From: Flammeovirgaceae bacterium BBD 1991-12
Lineage (GTDB): Bacteria; Bacteroidota; Bacteroidia; Cytophagales; Cyclobacteriaceae
Direction: 5' to 3'
DNA length: 64,000 nucleotides
NCBI GenBank assembly: GCA_001657315.1
Contig: LYSV01000020.1
Location: 1-64,000, forward strand
The position numbers and the translations under genes are program-made. Of the stretch, positions 55,376 through 64,000 are shown piece by piece (position 1 is the first letter of the stretch; every line of letters begins with the position of its first letter). The notes under the pieces were generated by a model, which ran no database searches, had not been told where the DNA came from, and saw nothing but the letters and a program-made list of their open reading frames with translations.

Positions 55376-57985
55376 ATGGCAAAGACCAAGGAAGCGAAAG
55401 AAACCCCCCTGATGAAGCAGTACAACGCTATTAAGGCGAAGTATCCTGGCGCTCTTTTGTTGTTTCGTGTGGGTGATTTTTATGAGACCTTTGGGGAAGA
55501 CGCAGTCAGGGCCAGTAAGGTGCTGGACATTGTATTGACAAAACGGGCCAATGGAGCGGCTTCACATATTGAGCTGGCTGGTTTCCCGCATCACTCACTG
55601 GATACCTATCTTCCCAAACTCGTCAGAGCGGGCAACCGTGTGGCGATCTGTGATCAGTTGGAAGACCCCAGATCCGTAAAGGGTATTGTCAAACGGGGCG
55701 TAACGGAGCTGGTGACCCCGGGGCTGTCCTTCAATGACAATGTGCTGGACCGCAAGACCAATAACTTCCTCGCCTCCGTGTTTTTCAGCAAGGACAAGAC
55801 CGGAGCTTCCTTTCTTGACCTGTCTACAGGGGAGTTTATGACCGCTCAGGGGTCAAAGGAGTATATCTCCAAGCTTTTTCAGGGGTTCAGGCCTTCTGAG
55901 GTGATCCTTAGTAAGCCGCATCGTGACGAATTTGAGACCTTCTTTGGCGAGGAGTACCTGACCCACACACTGGATGAATGGATCTACAACCCTGCCTTTG
56001 GCTACGAAAAGCTCACCGGTCATTTCCAGACTTCTTCACTGAAAGGGTATGGCATAGAGGGCATGGAGGAGGCCATTACAGCGTCTGGTACCGTACTACA
56101 CTATCTGGAAGAAACCGAACACAAGGAGATGTCACACATCTCCTCTATCTCCCGCATTGACGAGGACAAGTATGTGTGGCTGGATAAGTTCACAATCCGC
56201 AATCTTGAGCTTATCTATGCCCAGCATGATGGTGGAGTACCTCTGATCGATATTCTGGACGCAACGGTTACGCCAATGGGCTCGCGGACGATGAAAAAAT
56301 GGATGGTGCTGCCACTTAAGGAGATCGGGCCTGTAGAGGAAAGGCTGACAGTGGTACAGGCATTCCATACAGACCGCGATCTGCTGGATGAAGTGAGACA
56401 ATACCTGAAGCAAATCGGCGATCTGGAAAGACTTATTTCCAAGGTGGCAGTTGGCAGGATCAACCCCCGGGAGATGCTTCAGCTCAAAAAGGCGCTTGGC
56501 AATACCCTGCCTATTAAAAAAGCACTTGCAGGCAGTGACATTGCTCCGTTAAAGAAAATGGCCGACCAGATCAACGGTTGTGATTTTTTGCTTGAAAAGA
56601 TCGAAAAAGAGCTTAAGGATGAGGTCCCCATCGTGTCCAATCAGGGAAATATCATTAAGGATGGCATTAATGATGAGTTGGACGAATTGCGGAAGATCGC
56701 TTTTTCAGGTAAGGACTATCTGGTTCAGATCCAGCAGAGAGAGGTGGAGCGCACGGGCATACCTTCGCTGAAGATCGCCTACAACAAGGTATTTGGTTAC
56801 TACCTGGAGGTGAGTAATGCGCATAGAGAGAAGGTGCCGCAGGAGTGGATCAGAAAGCAGACCCTGGTCAATGCGGAGCGGTATATCACGGAAGAGCTGA
56901 AGGTGTATGAAGAGAAAATACTGAATGCCGAAGATAAGCTGATCGTGCTGGAGCAGCGGCTTTTCCAGGACATGGTTATACAGGCTGCTGACTATGTAAC
57001 ACCAATACAGCAAAATGCCCGCATTCTTGCTTCCCTGGATTGCCTTACCTCTTTTGCCATGATCGCTGTTGAGAACAGATACGTCAAACCTGAGGTAAAT
57101 GACTCCACAGCCATTGATATCAGGGACGGACGCCATCCTGTCATTGAGAAGCAGCTTCCGCCAGGAGAAACCTATGTGCCCAACGATGTCTTTCTGGACA
57201 ATGACAATCAGCAGATCATGATCATTACAGGGCCCAATATGGCGGGTAAGTCTGCCCTTTTACGACAAACAGCCCTTATTGTGCTCATGGCGCAGATGGG
57301 TTCCTTTGTGCCGGCGAAAAGTGCCACGGTCGGTCTTGTGGACAAGGTATTTACGAGAGTGGGTGCATCAGACAACCTTTCCAGGGGGGAATCCACCTTC
57401 ATGGTGGAAATGACGGAAACAGCGAGTATCCTTAATAACCTTTCTGACCGGAGTCTGGTCCTGATGGACGAAATAGGTCGTGGTACAAGCACCTACGATG
57501 GGGTCTCCATTGCGTGGTCCATTGTAGAGTTTCTGCATAATCATATGGACCACCGGGTAAAAACGCTTTTTGCCACACACTACCATGAGTTGAACCAGCT
57601 TACGGAGGACTTTATAAGGATAAAGAATTTCAACGTGTCGGTAAAGGAAGTGGGAGATAAGATCCTTTTTATGCGCAAGCTGAAAGAAGGAGGCAGTGAG
57701 CACAGTTTTGGTATCCATGTGGCGCAGCTGGCCGGCATGCCGAACAAGGTGGTGATCAGGGCCAATGAGATCATGCACTTTCTGGAAAAGGATAAGCATA
57801 AAAACGATACCGCCAAAAAGCTGCAGGAAGTACCAAAAGCCAATTATCAGATGAGCCTGTTCGAAGCCGATCCAAGGTTTCATGAGGTTCAGCGTATGAT
57901 GGAGGCACTGGACATCAATACCATCTCACCAGTGGAGGCACTTTTAAAGCTGAATGAGATCAAGACTGTGCTAAGCAGAAAGTAG
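55376..57985 (+). CDS. mutS: DNA mismatch repair protein MutS
   Basis: 869 residues from ATG 55376 (MAKTKEAKETPLMKQY). The mismatch-recognition motif GDFYETFGEDA (Phe-x-Glu) is at about 40, followed by connector, core and clamp domains. The ATPase has Walker A GPNMAGKSALLRQ, Walker B VLMDEIGRGTSTYDG and the Lys/His region TLFATHYHEL. The C-terminal helix-turn-helix region contains ISPVEALLKLNE. It finds base mismatches after replication, with MutL. It is the bacterial MutS1 family; length and motifs are complete. Confidence 0.97.
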   Translation: MAKTKEAKETPLMKQYNAIKAKYPGALLLFRVGDFYETFGEDAVRASKVLDIVLTKRANGAASHIELAGFPHHSLDTYLPKLVRAGNRVAICDQLEDPRSVKGIVKRGVTELVTPGLSFNDNVLDRKTNNFLASVFFSKDKTGASFLDLSTGEFMTAQGSKEYISKLFQGFRPSEVILSKPHRDEFETFFGEEYLTHTLDEWIYNPAFGYEKLTGHFQTSSLKGYGIEGMEEAITASGTVLHYLEETEHKEMSHISSISRIDEDKYVWLDKFTIRNLELIYAQHDGGVPLIDILDATVTPMGSRTMKKWMVLPLKEIGPVEERLTVVQAFHTDRDLLDEVRQYLKQIGDLERLISKVAVGRINPREMLQLKKALGNTLPIKKALAGSDIAPLKKMADQINGCDFLLEKIEKELKDEVPIVSNQGNIIKDGINDELDELRKIAFSGKDYLVQIQQREVERTGIPSLKIAYNKVFGYYLEVSNAHREKVPQEWIRKQTLVNAERYITEELKVYEEKILNAEDKLIVLEQRLFQDMVIQAADYVTPIQQNARILASLDCLTSFAMIAVENRYVKPEVNDSTAIDIRDGRHPVIEKQLPPGETYVPNDVFLDNDNQQIMIITGPNMAGKSALLRQTALIVLMAQMGSFVPAKSATVGLVDKVFTRVGASDNLSRGESTFMVEMTETASILNNLSDRSLVLMDEIGRGTSTYDGVSIAWSIVEFLHNHMDHRVKTLFATHYHELNQLTEDFIRIKNFNVSVKEVGDKILFMRKLKEGGSEHSFGIHVAQLAGMPNKVVIRANEIMHFLEKDKHKNDTAKKLQEVPKANYQMSLFEADPRFHEVQRMMEALDINTISPVEALLKLNEIKTVLSRK

Positions 57986-58067
57986 CAATAGCACCGGCTG
58001 AGACTGCACATCATACCGGATCAATCGAACAAGAAGAAAACAGGGGCTTCTGGAGAACGGAGGCCAA

Positions 58068-58844
58068 ATGATTAATAACAACAATATGAATTTAAATTTA
58101 GCCATATTAATAGATGGCGATAACATACCATCTGCATATGTGAAAGAAATGATGGAGGAGATTGCCAAGTATGGCAATCCAACGATAAAAAGGATCTATG
58201 GTGACTGGACGAAACCCCACCTGACCAAATGGAAGAACATTTTACTTGAAAATGCAATCACTCCAATCCAGCAATATGGGTATACGACTGGTAAAAATGC
58301 GACCGATTCTGCCATGATAATTGATGCCATGGATATACTGTATTCAGGCAAAGTGAGTGGATTTTGTCTGGTTTCAAGTGATAGTGATTTCACCAGATTG
58401 GCGACCCGGCTCCGCGAAGCGGGAATGCAGGTAATAGGAATTGGCGAGAAAAAGACACCGAATCCATTTATTGCGGCCTGTGACAGGTTTGTCTATATCG
58501 AAGTATTGAAAAACCGAACTGATAAGAAAGAAAACGAAGATGAAAAGACACCGGCAAGGGATTCCGTGGATAAAATAACAGCTAAGGAGATCAAGTTAAT
58601 TGAAACGTCTATATCCGACCTGTCAGATGAAGATGGTTGGGCTTTTTTGGGTGACATAGGTAGTCTGCTTCAAAAGAAACGACCTAATTTTGATTCCAGA
58701 AATTATGGTTTTCCAAAGTTGACCCCTTTAATTAAATCATTGGATGAATTTGAAATAGAGCAGCGTGAAAATCCGAAAAGCCGGCATAAACTGATATTTG
58801 TGAAAAATAAAGAAAAGCGTAACGTGAAGATTAAGAAGTCATAA
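58068..58844 (+). CDS. NYN-domain RNase with OST-HTH/LOTUS domain
   Basis: 258 residues (ATG 58086 is an alternative start). The N-terminal NYN (PIN-like) domain carries the acidic residues in LAILIDGDNIP, NATDSAMIIDAMDIL and LVSSDSDFTRLATRLRE, which coordinate metal for RNA cleavage. The C-terminal ~85 residues (IKLIETSISDLSDEDGWAFLGDIGSLLQKK) form an OST-HTH (LOTUS) RNA-binding domain. This is the NYN-LOTUS architecture known from bacteria. It lies 82 bp after mutS in the same direction. Confidence 0.92.
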   Translation: MINNNNMNLNLAILIDGDNIPSAYVKEMMEEIAKYGNPTIKRIYGDWTKPHLTKWKNILLENAITPIQQYGYTTGKNATDSAMIIDAMDILYSGKVSGFCLVSSDSDFTRLATRLREAGMQVIGIGEKKTPNPFIAACDRFVYIEVLKNRTDKKENEDEKTPARDSVDKITAKEIKLIETSISDLSDEDGWAFLGDIGSLLQKKRPNFDSRNYGFPKLTPLIKSLDEFEIEQRENPKSRHKLIFVKNKEKRNVKIKKS

Positions 58845-58973
58845 TACACTCAGTGGTTAGATCACATTTTAGCCTGATAAAATGTACAATAAACCACCGG
58901 TTTTTATTTAAGCCACCTACCTGTACCGATTAAAGCCCGAAACCGGAACTTTCCCACCAGCTAACGTTCGTTC

Positions 58974-59006
58974 TTGCAATTGCCCCGAAATAAATCCATA
59001 CCTTTG
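58974..59006 (+). promoter_or_regulatory. Promoter of the acyl-CoA desaturase gene
   Basis: TACCTTTG at 58999-59006 is an exact TAnnTTTG -7 box, with TTG at 58974-58976 as -33 (22-nt spacer, slightly long). The start ATG is 25 nt downstream. Confidence 0.55.
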
Positions 59007-59031
59007 CAGGGCGAAATCTTTAACTATTGAA

Positions 59032-59988
59032 ATGGCACAGGAAGCAATTGTATTGGAAAAACGAAGAAAGCCCATTCTTAAGCAGGAAATAGCCTTTCTC
59101 ATTGTGCATTTACTGCCTTTGGCGGCGATCTGGACAGGAGCTACCCTTTTCGACTGGGTGATGTGCGCCTTCCTTTATTTCTTCCGTATGTTCTGGATCA
59201 CAGGTGGCTATCACCGCTATTTTGCCCATAAATCATACAAAACCTCACGTTGGTTCCAATTTGTTATTGCCTTTATGGCGCAGACTTCAGCGCAAAAAGG
59301 AGCGCTGTGGTGGGCCGCACACCATCGCCACCACCACCGACACAGCGATACCCCTGAGGATCCGCATTCGATGAAGCTTTACGGTTTCTGGTACTCCCAC
59401 GTGGGTTGGATCATCGGGCCTGACTATAAGGAAACAGATTATAAAACCATAGGGGACTATGCAAAATATCCTGAGCTGGTATGGCTCAATAAGCACTATC
59501 TTGTGCCACCGGTTACGTTGGCTTTTCTGGTCACAGCCCTCGGAGCCTGGGTCAATGGAGGTAGCCCCCTGCTTATGTTTACGCATCATGGCCTGTCCAC
59601 ACTTTTTATTGGATTCTTTTTAAGTACCATTATTACCTATCACGGTACGTTTTCCATTAACTCTATTATGCACAAGTTTGGCAAACAACGCTACGAGTCA
59701 GGTGACGAGTCTAAAAACAGTGTATGGCTTGCCTTGCTTACCCTTGGTGAAGGATGGCATAACAACCACCACTACTATGAAGTAGCGGCTCGTCAGGGTT
59801 TTTTCTGGTGGGAGATAGACATCACCTATTACGGATTAAAGATATTGAGCTGGCTGGGCCTGATCCACGATCTCAAAGGTGTGCCGGATCATATAAAATA
59901 CTCCAAAAACAAACAGCACGCCAGGGAACTGGCGGCACGGTTGAAGCAAAAAGGGACCTCTGTCTCAGAGCTTAGGAAGTCGGCGTAG
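59032..59988 (+). CDS. Acyl-CoA desaturase (delta-9 type)
   Basis: 318 residues. Three histidine boxes bind the di-iron centre: HRYFAH (about 63-68), HHRHHHRH (about 98-105) and GWHNNHHYY (about 243). Two pairs of hydrophobic helices flank them, as in membrane desaturases. It introduces a cis double bond into a saturated acyl chain with O2 and a reductant. The promoter above is clear, so it is a single gene. The nearest match in pattern is the stearoyl-CoA/delta-9 type. Confidence 0.95.
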   Translation: MAQEAIVLEKRRKPILKQEIAFLIVHLLPLAAIWTGATLFDWVMCAFLYFFRMFWITGGYHRYFAHKSYKTSRWFQFVIAFMAQTSAQKGALWWAAHHRHHHRHSDTPEDPHSMKLYGFWYSHVGWIIGPDYKETDYKTIGDYAKYPELVWLNKHYLVPPVTLAFLVTALGAWVNGGSPLLMFTHHGLSTLFIGFFLSTIITYHGTFSINSIMHKFGKQRYESGDESKNSVWLALLTLGEGWHNNHHYYEVAARQGFFWWEIDITYYGLKILSWLGLIHDLKGVPDHIKYSKNKQHARELAARLKQKGTSVSELRKSA

Positions 59989-59995
59989 TTTGTGC

Positions 59996-61249
59996 CTATG
60001 TAACTACTACTTCTGTCCAATCAGTGGTTGACAGATACTTTGACGCAGTATTTCGTAGTTTTTCGCCATCAAATTCTTCAATGGTGGTGAAGTAGCGGTC
60101 GTAGTAATCATATCCCAGTCCGTGTAACCAGATATTCTTGAATTTTTCCACGAGCTGAAAGGGGGAATTTATCTCAGACTGGAAACTTCCCATCAGGTGA
60201 GTTTTGGCGGTCTCCAGCTCATCCTCATCATTGAATCCGGCAAGTGCTTCTACCTCTTTGCGGATCTCTGCAATGGCCTGATCCACCAGCCTGGCATTTA
60301 CCTCAGCGCCTATCATCCAGTAGGAGGCATGTTTCAGTTGTACCAGACCCGAGTTGATCCCATAGGTCAGCCCTTTGTCTTCCCGTATGTTTTTCATCAG
60401 TCGCGAACCGAAGAATCCCCCCAGCAGATGATTGGTCACCCTCAGGGAAATATAGTCTTCATGGGTTTTATGCAGGGTTTCTCTTCCGATACGAACGGAG
60501 GCCTGAATGGAGGAGTCGCTGTTGTTCGATGCTTCTGCAGAAGTAAGCAGATGCAAAGCACCCTCGTGATCATCTGCCAGCTCCCAATGCTCAAACTGTG
60601 ACCTTATCGCTGCGAATGACTCCTTAGAAGGATTGCCAGAAAGGAAAAGCTGAATGTTCTTCTTTTGGTGGTCATGGAATAACCGAAGATCATGGGAGGA
60701 TATCTCACTTATATCATCTTCATTGAGGACCCTGCCATAGGGATGTTCCTCTCCAAATAGTTGTGAACGAAGTCTTTTACTGGCAACAACGTTGTTTTTT
60801 CTGTTCCTGATCCGGAGTTGGGCGATCTGTTGTTCCTTTTGTAGCCGTAGTTCCTTTTCATCAAAGGATGGTGACGCTACGATCTCAAATAGCACTGGCA
60901 ATAGCTTCTGTACATGTCTGTCCAGGCAGTAGAGGCTGATGCTGGTATGATCAAAGCCGGGATTGACATCGAGAAAAGCACCATGCCCGGACAGTGTATC
61001 CGAGATCTGTCCGGAAGAATAGGAATGGGTCCCTTCCCTGAGCATATTCAGGCTGAGGAAGGAAACGCCCCTTTTGGGTTCAGACCAGGCGCCACCATGG
61101 GGAAAGAGTATCTCCAGTTTAACAACGGGCTGATCCCCACATATTAAATGATGGAATGGTATCCCACCCTGTAGTTCATCGGAAATAACCTGCTGGAAGT
61201 CCACCCTTGATACAGCATACTGCCTTGGTGGACAGGTACGATCAAGCAT
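59996..61249 (-). CDS. M16-family zinc-peptidase-like protein lacking the HxxEH motif
   Basis: 417 residues. The M16 fold is clear: LEILFPHGGAWSEPKRGVSFLSLNMLREGT at the N-terminus and DKGLTYGINSGLV (the R/Y region) near the C-terminus. However, the position of the zinc motif HxxEH reads LSLNMLREGT, so no catalytic His or Glu is present. It should be the non-catalytic subunit of a heterodimeric M16B peptidase, or an inactive homologue. Its stop and start overlap the porV stop (TAATG). The catalytic partner is not in the window. Confidence 0.85.
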   Translation of the reverse strand: MLDRTCPPRQYAVSRVDFQQVISDELQGGIPFHHLICGDQPVVKLEILFPHGGAWSEPKRGVSFLSLNMLREGTHSYSSGQISDTLSGHGAFLDVNPGFDHTSISLYCLDRHVQKLLPVLFEIVASPSFDEKELRLQKEQQIAQLRIRNRKNNVVASKRLRSQLFGEEHPYGRVLNEDDISEISSHDLRLFHDHQKKNIQLFLSGNPSKESFAAIRSQFEHWELADDHEGALHLLTSAEASNNSDSSIQASVRIGRETLHKTHEDYISLRVTNHLLGGFFGSRLMKNIREDKGLTYGINSGLVQLKHASYWMIGAEVNARLVDQAIAEIRKEVEALAGFNDEDELETAKTHLMGSFQSEINSPFQLVEKFKNIWLHGLGYDYYDRYFTTIEEFDGEKLRNTASKYLSTTDWTEVVVT

Positions 61250-62415
61250 TAATCAGTAACGGATTCTTCTTCGGATTCGCTTTTATCAAAATTGAACAGC
61301 AGGGAAAAACGCAACGTCTCAGCAAGAGGATGCTCCTGCTCCTGAGGCACAAGATACGCGAAATCAATACCAAATACCTGATACCTGAATCCCAGACCTA
61401 CTGTAAGATACTTTCGGTTTCCTTTTTCCTCAGACTCCAGGAAATAGCCTACACGTGCGGCAAAGGTATCATTGTACCAGTATTCTGCCCCCATGGAAAG
61501 TGTGACTTCCTGGATCTCTTCGCTAAAACCTCCTTCAGCATCGCCAAATGAGCCGAACATACCTCCCAACAGAGATTGGTCATCTTGGCTGCCGTTAAAC
61601 TGAGGGCTGGGTACCATCAGCTTGTTGAAGTCAAGACCGAAAGTGAGTTTGTTATAAGGATCCAGATCTGTGGTGAAGGCCGCACCCAGTCTCATGTTGG
61701 TTGGGATAGGGTCCTCATTGTTTTCGTCTGAATAGGTCACCTTTGCTCCGATATTGGAGATATTTGCCCCTAGCGCAAGGTTGGAATTGTTACCGCCAAA
61801 AGCCAGGTCCTTATTGTAATACACCGCTATATCGGCGGATACACTGTTTCCGGGCCGTGCTTCTACACCTCCTGAAGAAAAGCTCCCGGTGAGATTGGAA
61901 TGGATGTAACGTGCCGTAACGCCGATACCCAGATTCTGGCTGAGTGCCCTGGAATAGGTGGCATCGATCGCCAGTTCCCGTGGGTTAAAAGGTGTTCCCT
62001 CATCATCGGCCTTTTCCGTAAAGATGATCTCACCCAGATCAAAATATTTCATACTCACCGCCACTGCCTGCTCCTTTTGGAACTTGTAGTATCCGGAAAG
62101 ATACACAATGGACATATCGTTGATGATCTTGCCCAGCCATGGAGTATAGCTAATGGAAAATCCAATATCATTTTCAATGAACACAAGTTTGGCCGGATTC
62201 CAATGCACGGAATTGGCATCTGGACTTGTAGCTACCCCAACATCACCCATACCCCCGGCCCGTGCATCAGGCGTGATAGTCAAAAACGGCACGGCGGTGG
62301 TAATGACCGTCGATGAATCCGCACCTGTCAAAGTGCCGGGATTCGTCACCCCCTGGCCCTGGACCATTGAACCTGCCAGGACAAACGCTAATAGAAAACA
62401 GATTGAATTTTTCAT
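61249..62415 (-). CDS. porV: Type IX secretion outer-membrane shuttle protein PorV
   Basis: 388 residues. Signal peptide MKNSICFLLAFVLAGSMVQGQG, then the conserved PorV start ITTAVPFLTITPDARAGGMGDVGVATSPDANSVHWNPAKL, and an outer-membrane barrel of the FadL-like type ending in LLFNFD. PorV takes cargo from the SprA translocon and delivers it to the PorU sortase. It lies 28 bp behind porU and overlaps the M16 gene, so the three genes form one operon. The reading frame is complete. Confidence 0.93.
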   Translation of the reverse strand: MKNSICFLLAFVLAGSMVQGQGVTNPGTLTGADSSTVITTAVPFLTITPDARAGGMGDVGVATSPDANSVHWNPAKLVFIENDIGFSISYTPWLGKIINDMSIVYLSGYYKFQKEQAVAVSMKYFDLGEIIFTEKADDEGTPFNPRELAIDATYSRALSQNLGIGVTARYIHSNLTGSFSSGGVEARPGNSVSADIAVYYNKDLAFGGNNSNLALGANISNIGAKVTYSDENNEDPIPTNMRLGAAFTTDLDPYNKLTFGLDFNKLMVPSPQFNGSQDDQSLLGGMFGSFGDAEGGFSEEIQEVTLSMGAEYWYNDTFAARVGYFLESEEKGNRKYLTVGLGFRYQVFGIDFAYLVPQEQEHPLAETLRFSLLFNFDKSESEEESVTD

Positions 62416-62443
62416 AAAAAAAATACTGAGCCTCCAAATATAG

Positions 62444-64000
62444 TCAATTTATAAGAATAAGTTTTTGAAATTCCCTACCTTTTGCACCGTCGAGTATGGA
62501 ACGAACCGTCACACGGTATAAGTATATGCCCGGCAGCAATTTTTGTCCCGTAGTGCCGGAAGCGTCCCATTCGAAAAGGTTGACCAGAGGGGTGCTGTCG
62601 GGGATTCGGAAGTCAAGATCCTGCACTACCTTGCCCATAGCAGACATGATCTGCAGATTTACCTCAAGATCGTCGCCTGCCCGGTTATGTTTGAATGAGA
62701 AAATGGTATTTAGCCGTACCGGATTGGGGGAGTTTTTCAGGTCAGATACGACCAGACTGTTGGGGTCCGCTACAAAAAACTCTATTTCCTTTTCACTGGA
62801 ATTATTGAATGTATCCCATGCCCGGAGCCGGATGACATGCCTGCCTTGTTCCAGATCATCTACAGGGAAGGCCACCCAGCCCTGCTGGTAGGTATCTTTT
62901 TTAGCCGTATAAAAACTATTGAGCAGAAATACCTCATCATCATCAAGAGTGGCAGTAATGCTGTTGGACGTACCAAAACCTGAAATGTTTATCCCACTTT
63001 CATCCTCCAGAAAGGCATATAGTGTAGTGTTATGACTTATATCCGTGATCCTGTTGGTCAGCGTATCACCAACGAACAGGCTGATCTCCGGCCCTGCCGT
63101 ATCCACAGATGGATCAGGGGTAGTTCCGCCTATGGTCACCGTTATGTCGGCACCATGGGCGTCCTTCATACCGCCCTCATGGTGGGCATACAGACTGATC
63201 TTCCCGCGCTCGTATTGCTGTGAAATATTTTTGGGGACAATGAATTCCACCTCAAACCGGCCATTCCGAACGCTGGCGCTCCCCTTGAAGATCCTGTTTT
63301 CTCTGGACCGGAAGGTAAACGGTGGGTTATCCTGGCCGAATGTAGTCTGTGACACTTCATCATCGAATACTGTGATGTCCAGCGTACCGTTAAAAGTGCT
63401 CACCAAAGCATCATTGCTATTGTGTATCTCTCCTGAAATTTTCACAGGAGCCAGTGCCTTTAGGGTATCTGTTGAAGTCCCTCCTTCCTGTATGCCAGTG
63501 ACTACCACCTGGTCTTCCGGGTAGGCCAGCCGCAGTGAAGGGTCTCCGAGGAGGGCGAAATTCCTGTTCCCTACCTTTCTGATATCCTGGGCCAGGTCTA
63601 CACTTTCGTTTTTTGTGCGTCGAAATACATCTCCCAGACGCAGTGATTCACCATTCTCGGAAGCAAAGACTGCATTGTAAAAGGCCTTGTTCAGCGCAAA
63701 ATTGGAGCTGGCAAATACCGGTCTGCTGGTACTGACAATAGCAATTCCTCCCCCTCTTTCACTGGTGACCACACGCTCTCCGCCACTGGCCCTTTTGGGA
63801 TCATCGTGCCGGGTGAACTCGCACGTAGCGGTTACAAACAGTGGTAGCTGATAGCGATTACTCCACTGATCGATCAGGAAAAGGTCCAGCACCTGCTCCT
63901 GCATCCACGCAGTTTCGCTGCCATGTCCTGTGAAATTTACGATCAAAGCGCCCTGATTCACTATATCCTCCAGCGCCTTGCGGGCCCTCGGGGAGGTTTG
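62444..64000 (-). CDS. porU: Type IX secretion sortase PorU (5' partial)
   Basis: Open to the right edge; the N-terminal part is missing. The gingipain-like (C25) peptidase domain is visible: IVNFTGHGSETAWMQE carries the catalytic His and FVTATCEFTRHD the catalytic Cys, then GGGIAIVSTSRPVF and LLGDPSLRLAYP. After about 160 residues come beta-sandwich domains and a C-terminal LPGIYLYRVTV-type domain that looks like a type IX sorting domain. PorU cuts the C-terminal domain from cargo at the cell surface and joins the cargo to A-LPS. It stands before porV, as in other Bacteroidota. Confidence 0.93.
   Translation of the reverse strand, partial: QTSPRARKALEDIVNQGALIVNFTGHGSETAWMQEQVLDLFLIDQWSNRYQLPLFVTATCEFTRHDDPKRASGGERVVTSERGGGIAIVSTSRPVFASSNFALNKAFYNAVFASENGESLRLGDVFRRTKNESVDLAQDIRKVGNRNFALLGDPSLRLAYPEDQVVVTGIQEGGTSTDTLKALAPVKISGEIHNSNDALVSTFNGTLDITVFDDEVSQTTFGQDNPPFTFRSRENRIFKGSASVRNGRFEVEFIVPKNISQQYERGKISLYAHHEGGMKDAHGADITVTIGGTTPDPSVDTAGPEISLFVGDTLTNRITDISHNTTLYAFLEDESGINISGFGTSNSITATLDDDEVFLLNSFYTAKKDTYQQGWVAFPVDDLEQGRHVIRLRAWDTFNNSSEKEIEFFVADPNSLVVSDLKNSPNPVRLNTIFSFKHNRAGDDLEVNLQIMSAMGKVVQDLDFRIPDSTPLVNLFEWDASGTTGQKLLPGIYLYRVTVRSILDGAKGREFQKLILIN

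Overview
The window looks like chromosomal DNA from a member of the Bacteroidota, most likely a free-living, gliding or marine Cytophagales-type bacterium (inference from gene content). The reasons are a type IX secretion substrate tail at the left edge, porV and the PorU sortase at the right edge, a FecI/FecR/TonB-receptor cluster with an STN domain, several 800-aa FtsX-type permeases, LytTR regulators paired with LytS or TPR kinases, the TAnnTTTG-type -7 promoter element, and no visible Shine-Dalgarno sequences. There are no rRNA genes, prophage, transposase or CRISPR array. One tRNA gene, tRNA-Val(UAC), is present.

Layout. 1-1.3 kb: 3' end of a secreted repeat protein with a C-terminal sorting domain, then a small membrane protein. 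1.4 kb: tRNA-Val. 1.7-11.3 kb: an AsmA-like protein, then ECF sigma factor - FecR - TonB receptor - second FecR - two lipoproteins. 11.4-13.7 kb: UDP-glucose dehydrogenase and UDP-glucuronate decarboxylase (UDP-xylose synthesis). 13.8-29.9 kb: metabolic and housekeeping genes in single units (acyl-CoA dehydrogenase, two AraC regulators, serine hydrolase, RibD/DHFR-like reductase, two FtsX permeases, ankyrin protein, aldo/keto reductase, S9 peptidase). 29.9-33.5 kb: bestrophin-like channel and a GAF-domain protein. 33.6-37.8 kb: a GIY-YIG-like mini protein and an operon of TPR histidine kinase, LytTR response regulator and membrane-anchored TIR-domain protein.

37.9-45 kb is the most accessory-looking part: a tiny lipoprotein, an orphan HTH-like protein, a radical SAM enzyme divergent from an ABC ATPase/membrane protein pair, a tail-anchored small protein, and a second B12-binding-type radical SAM enzyme. 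The two radical SAM genes share an unusual operator-like array of TAAATA/TATTTA half-sites, suggesting common control. 45-49.7 kb: a LytS/LytTR two-component pair and a TonB receptor. 49.7-52 kb: SDR - small alpha/beta protein - ABA4-like - membrane protein. 52-59.9 kb: TraB/GumN protein, prenyltransferase-repeat protein, MutS, NYN-domain nuclease, acyl-CoA desaturase. 60-64 kb: porU-porV and an M16-like protein lacking the zinc motif.

The two window edges are functionally linked. PorU/PorV at the right end are the outer-membrane sortase and its shuttle, which handle proteins carrying sorting domains like the one at the left end. The best candidates for undescribed biology are the two-component-controlled TIR-membrane protein operon and the radical SAM/ABC island with its shared operator.
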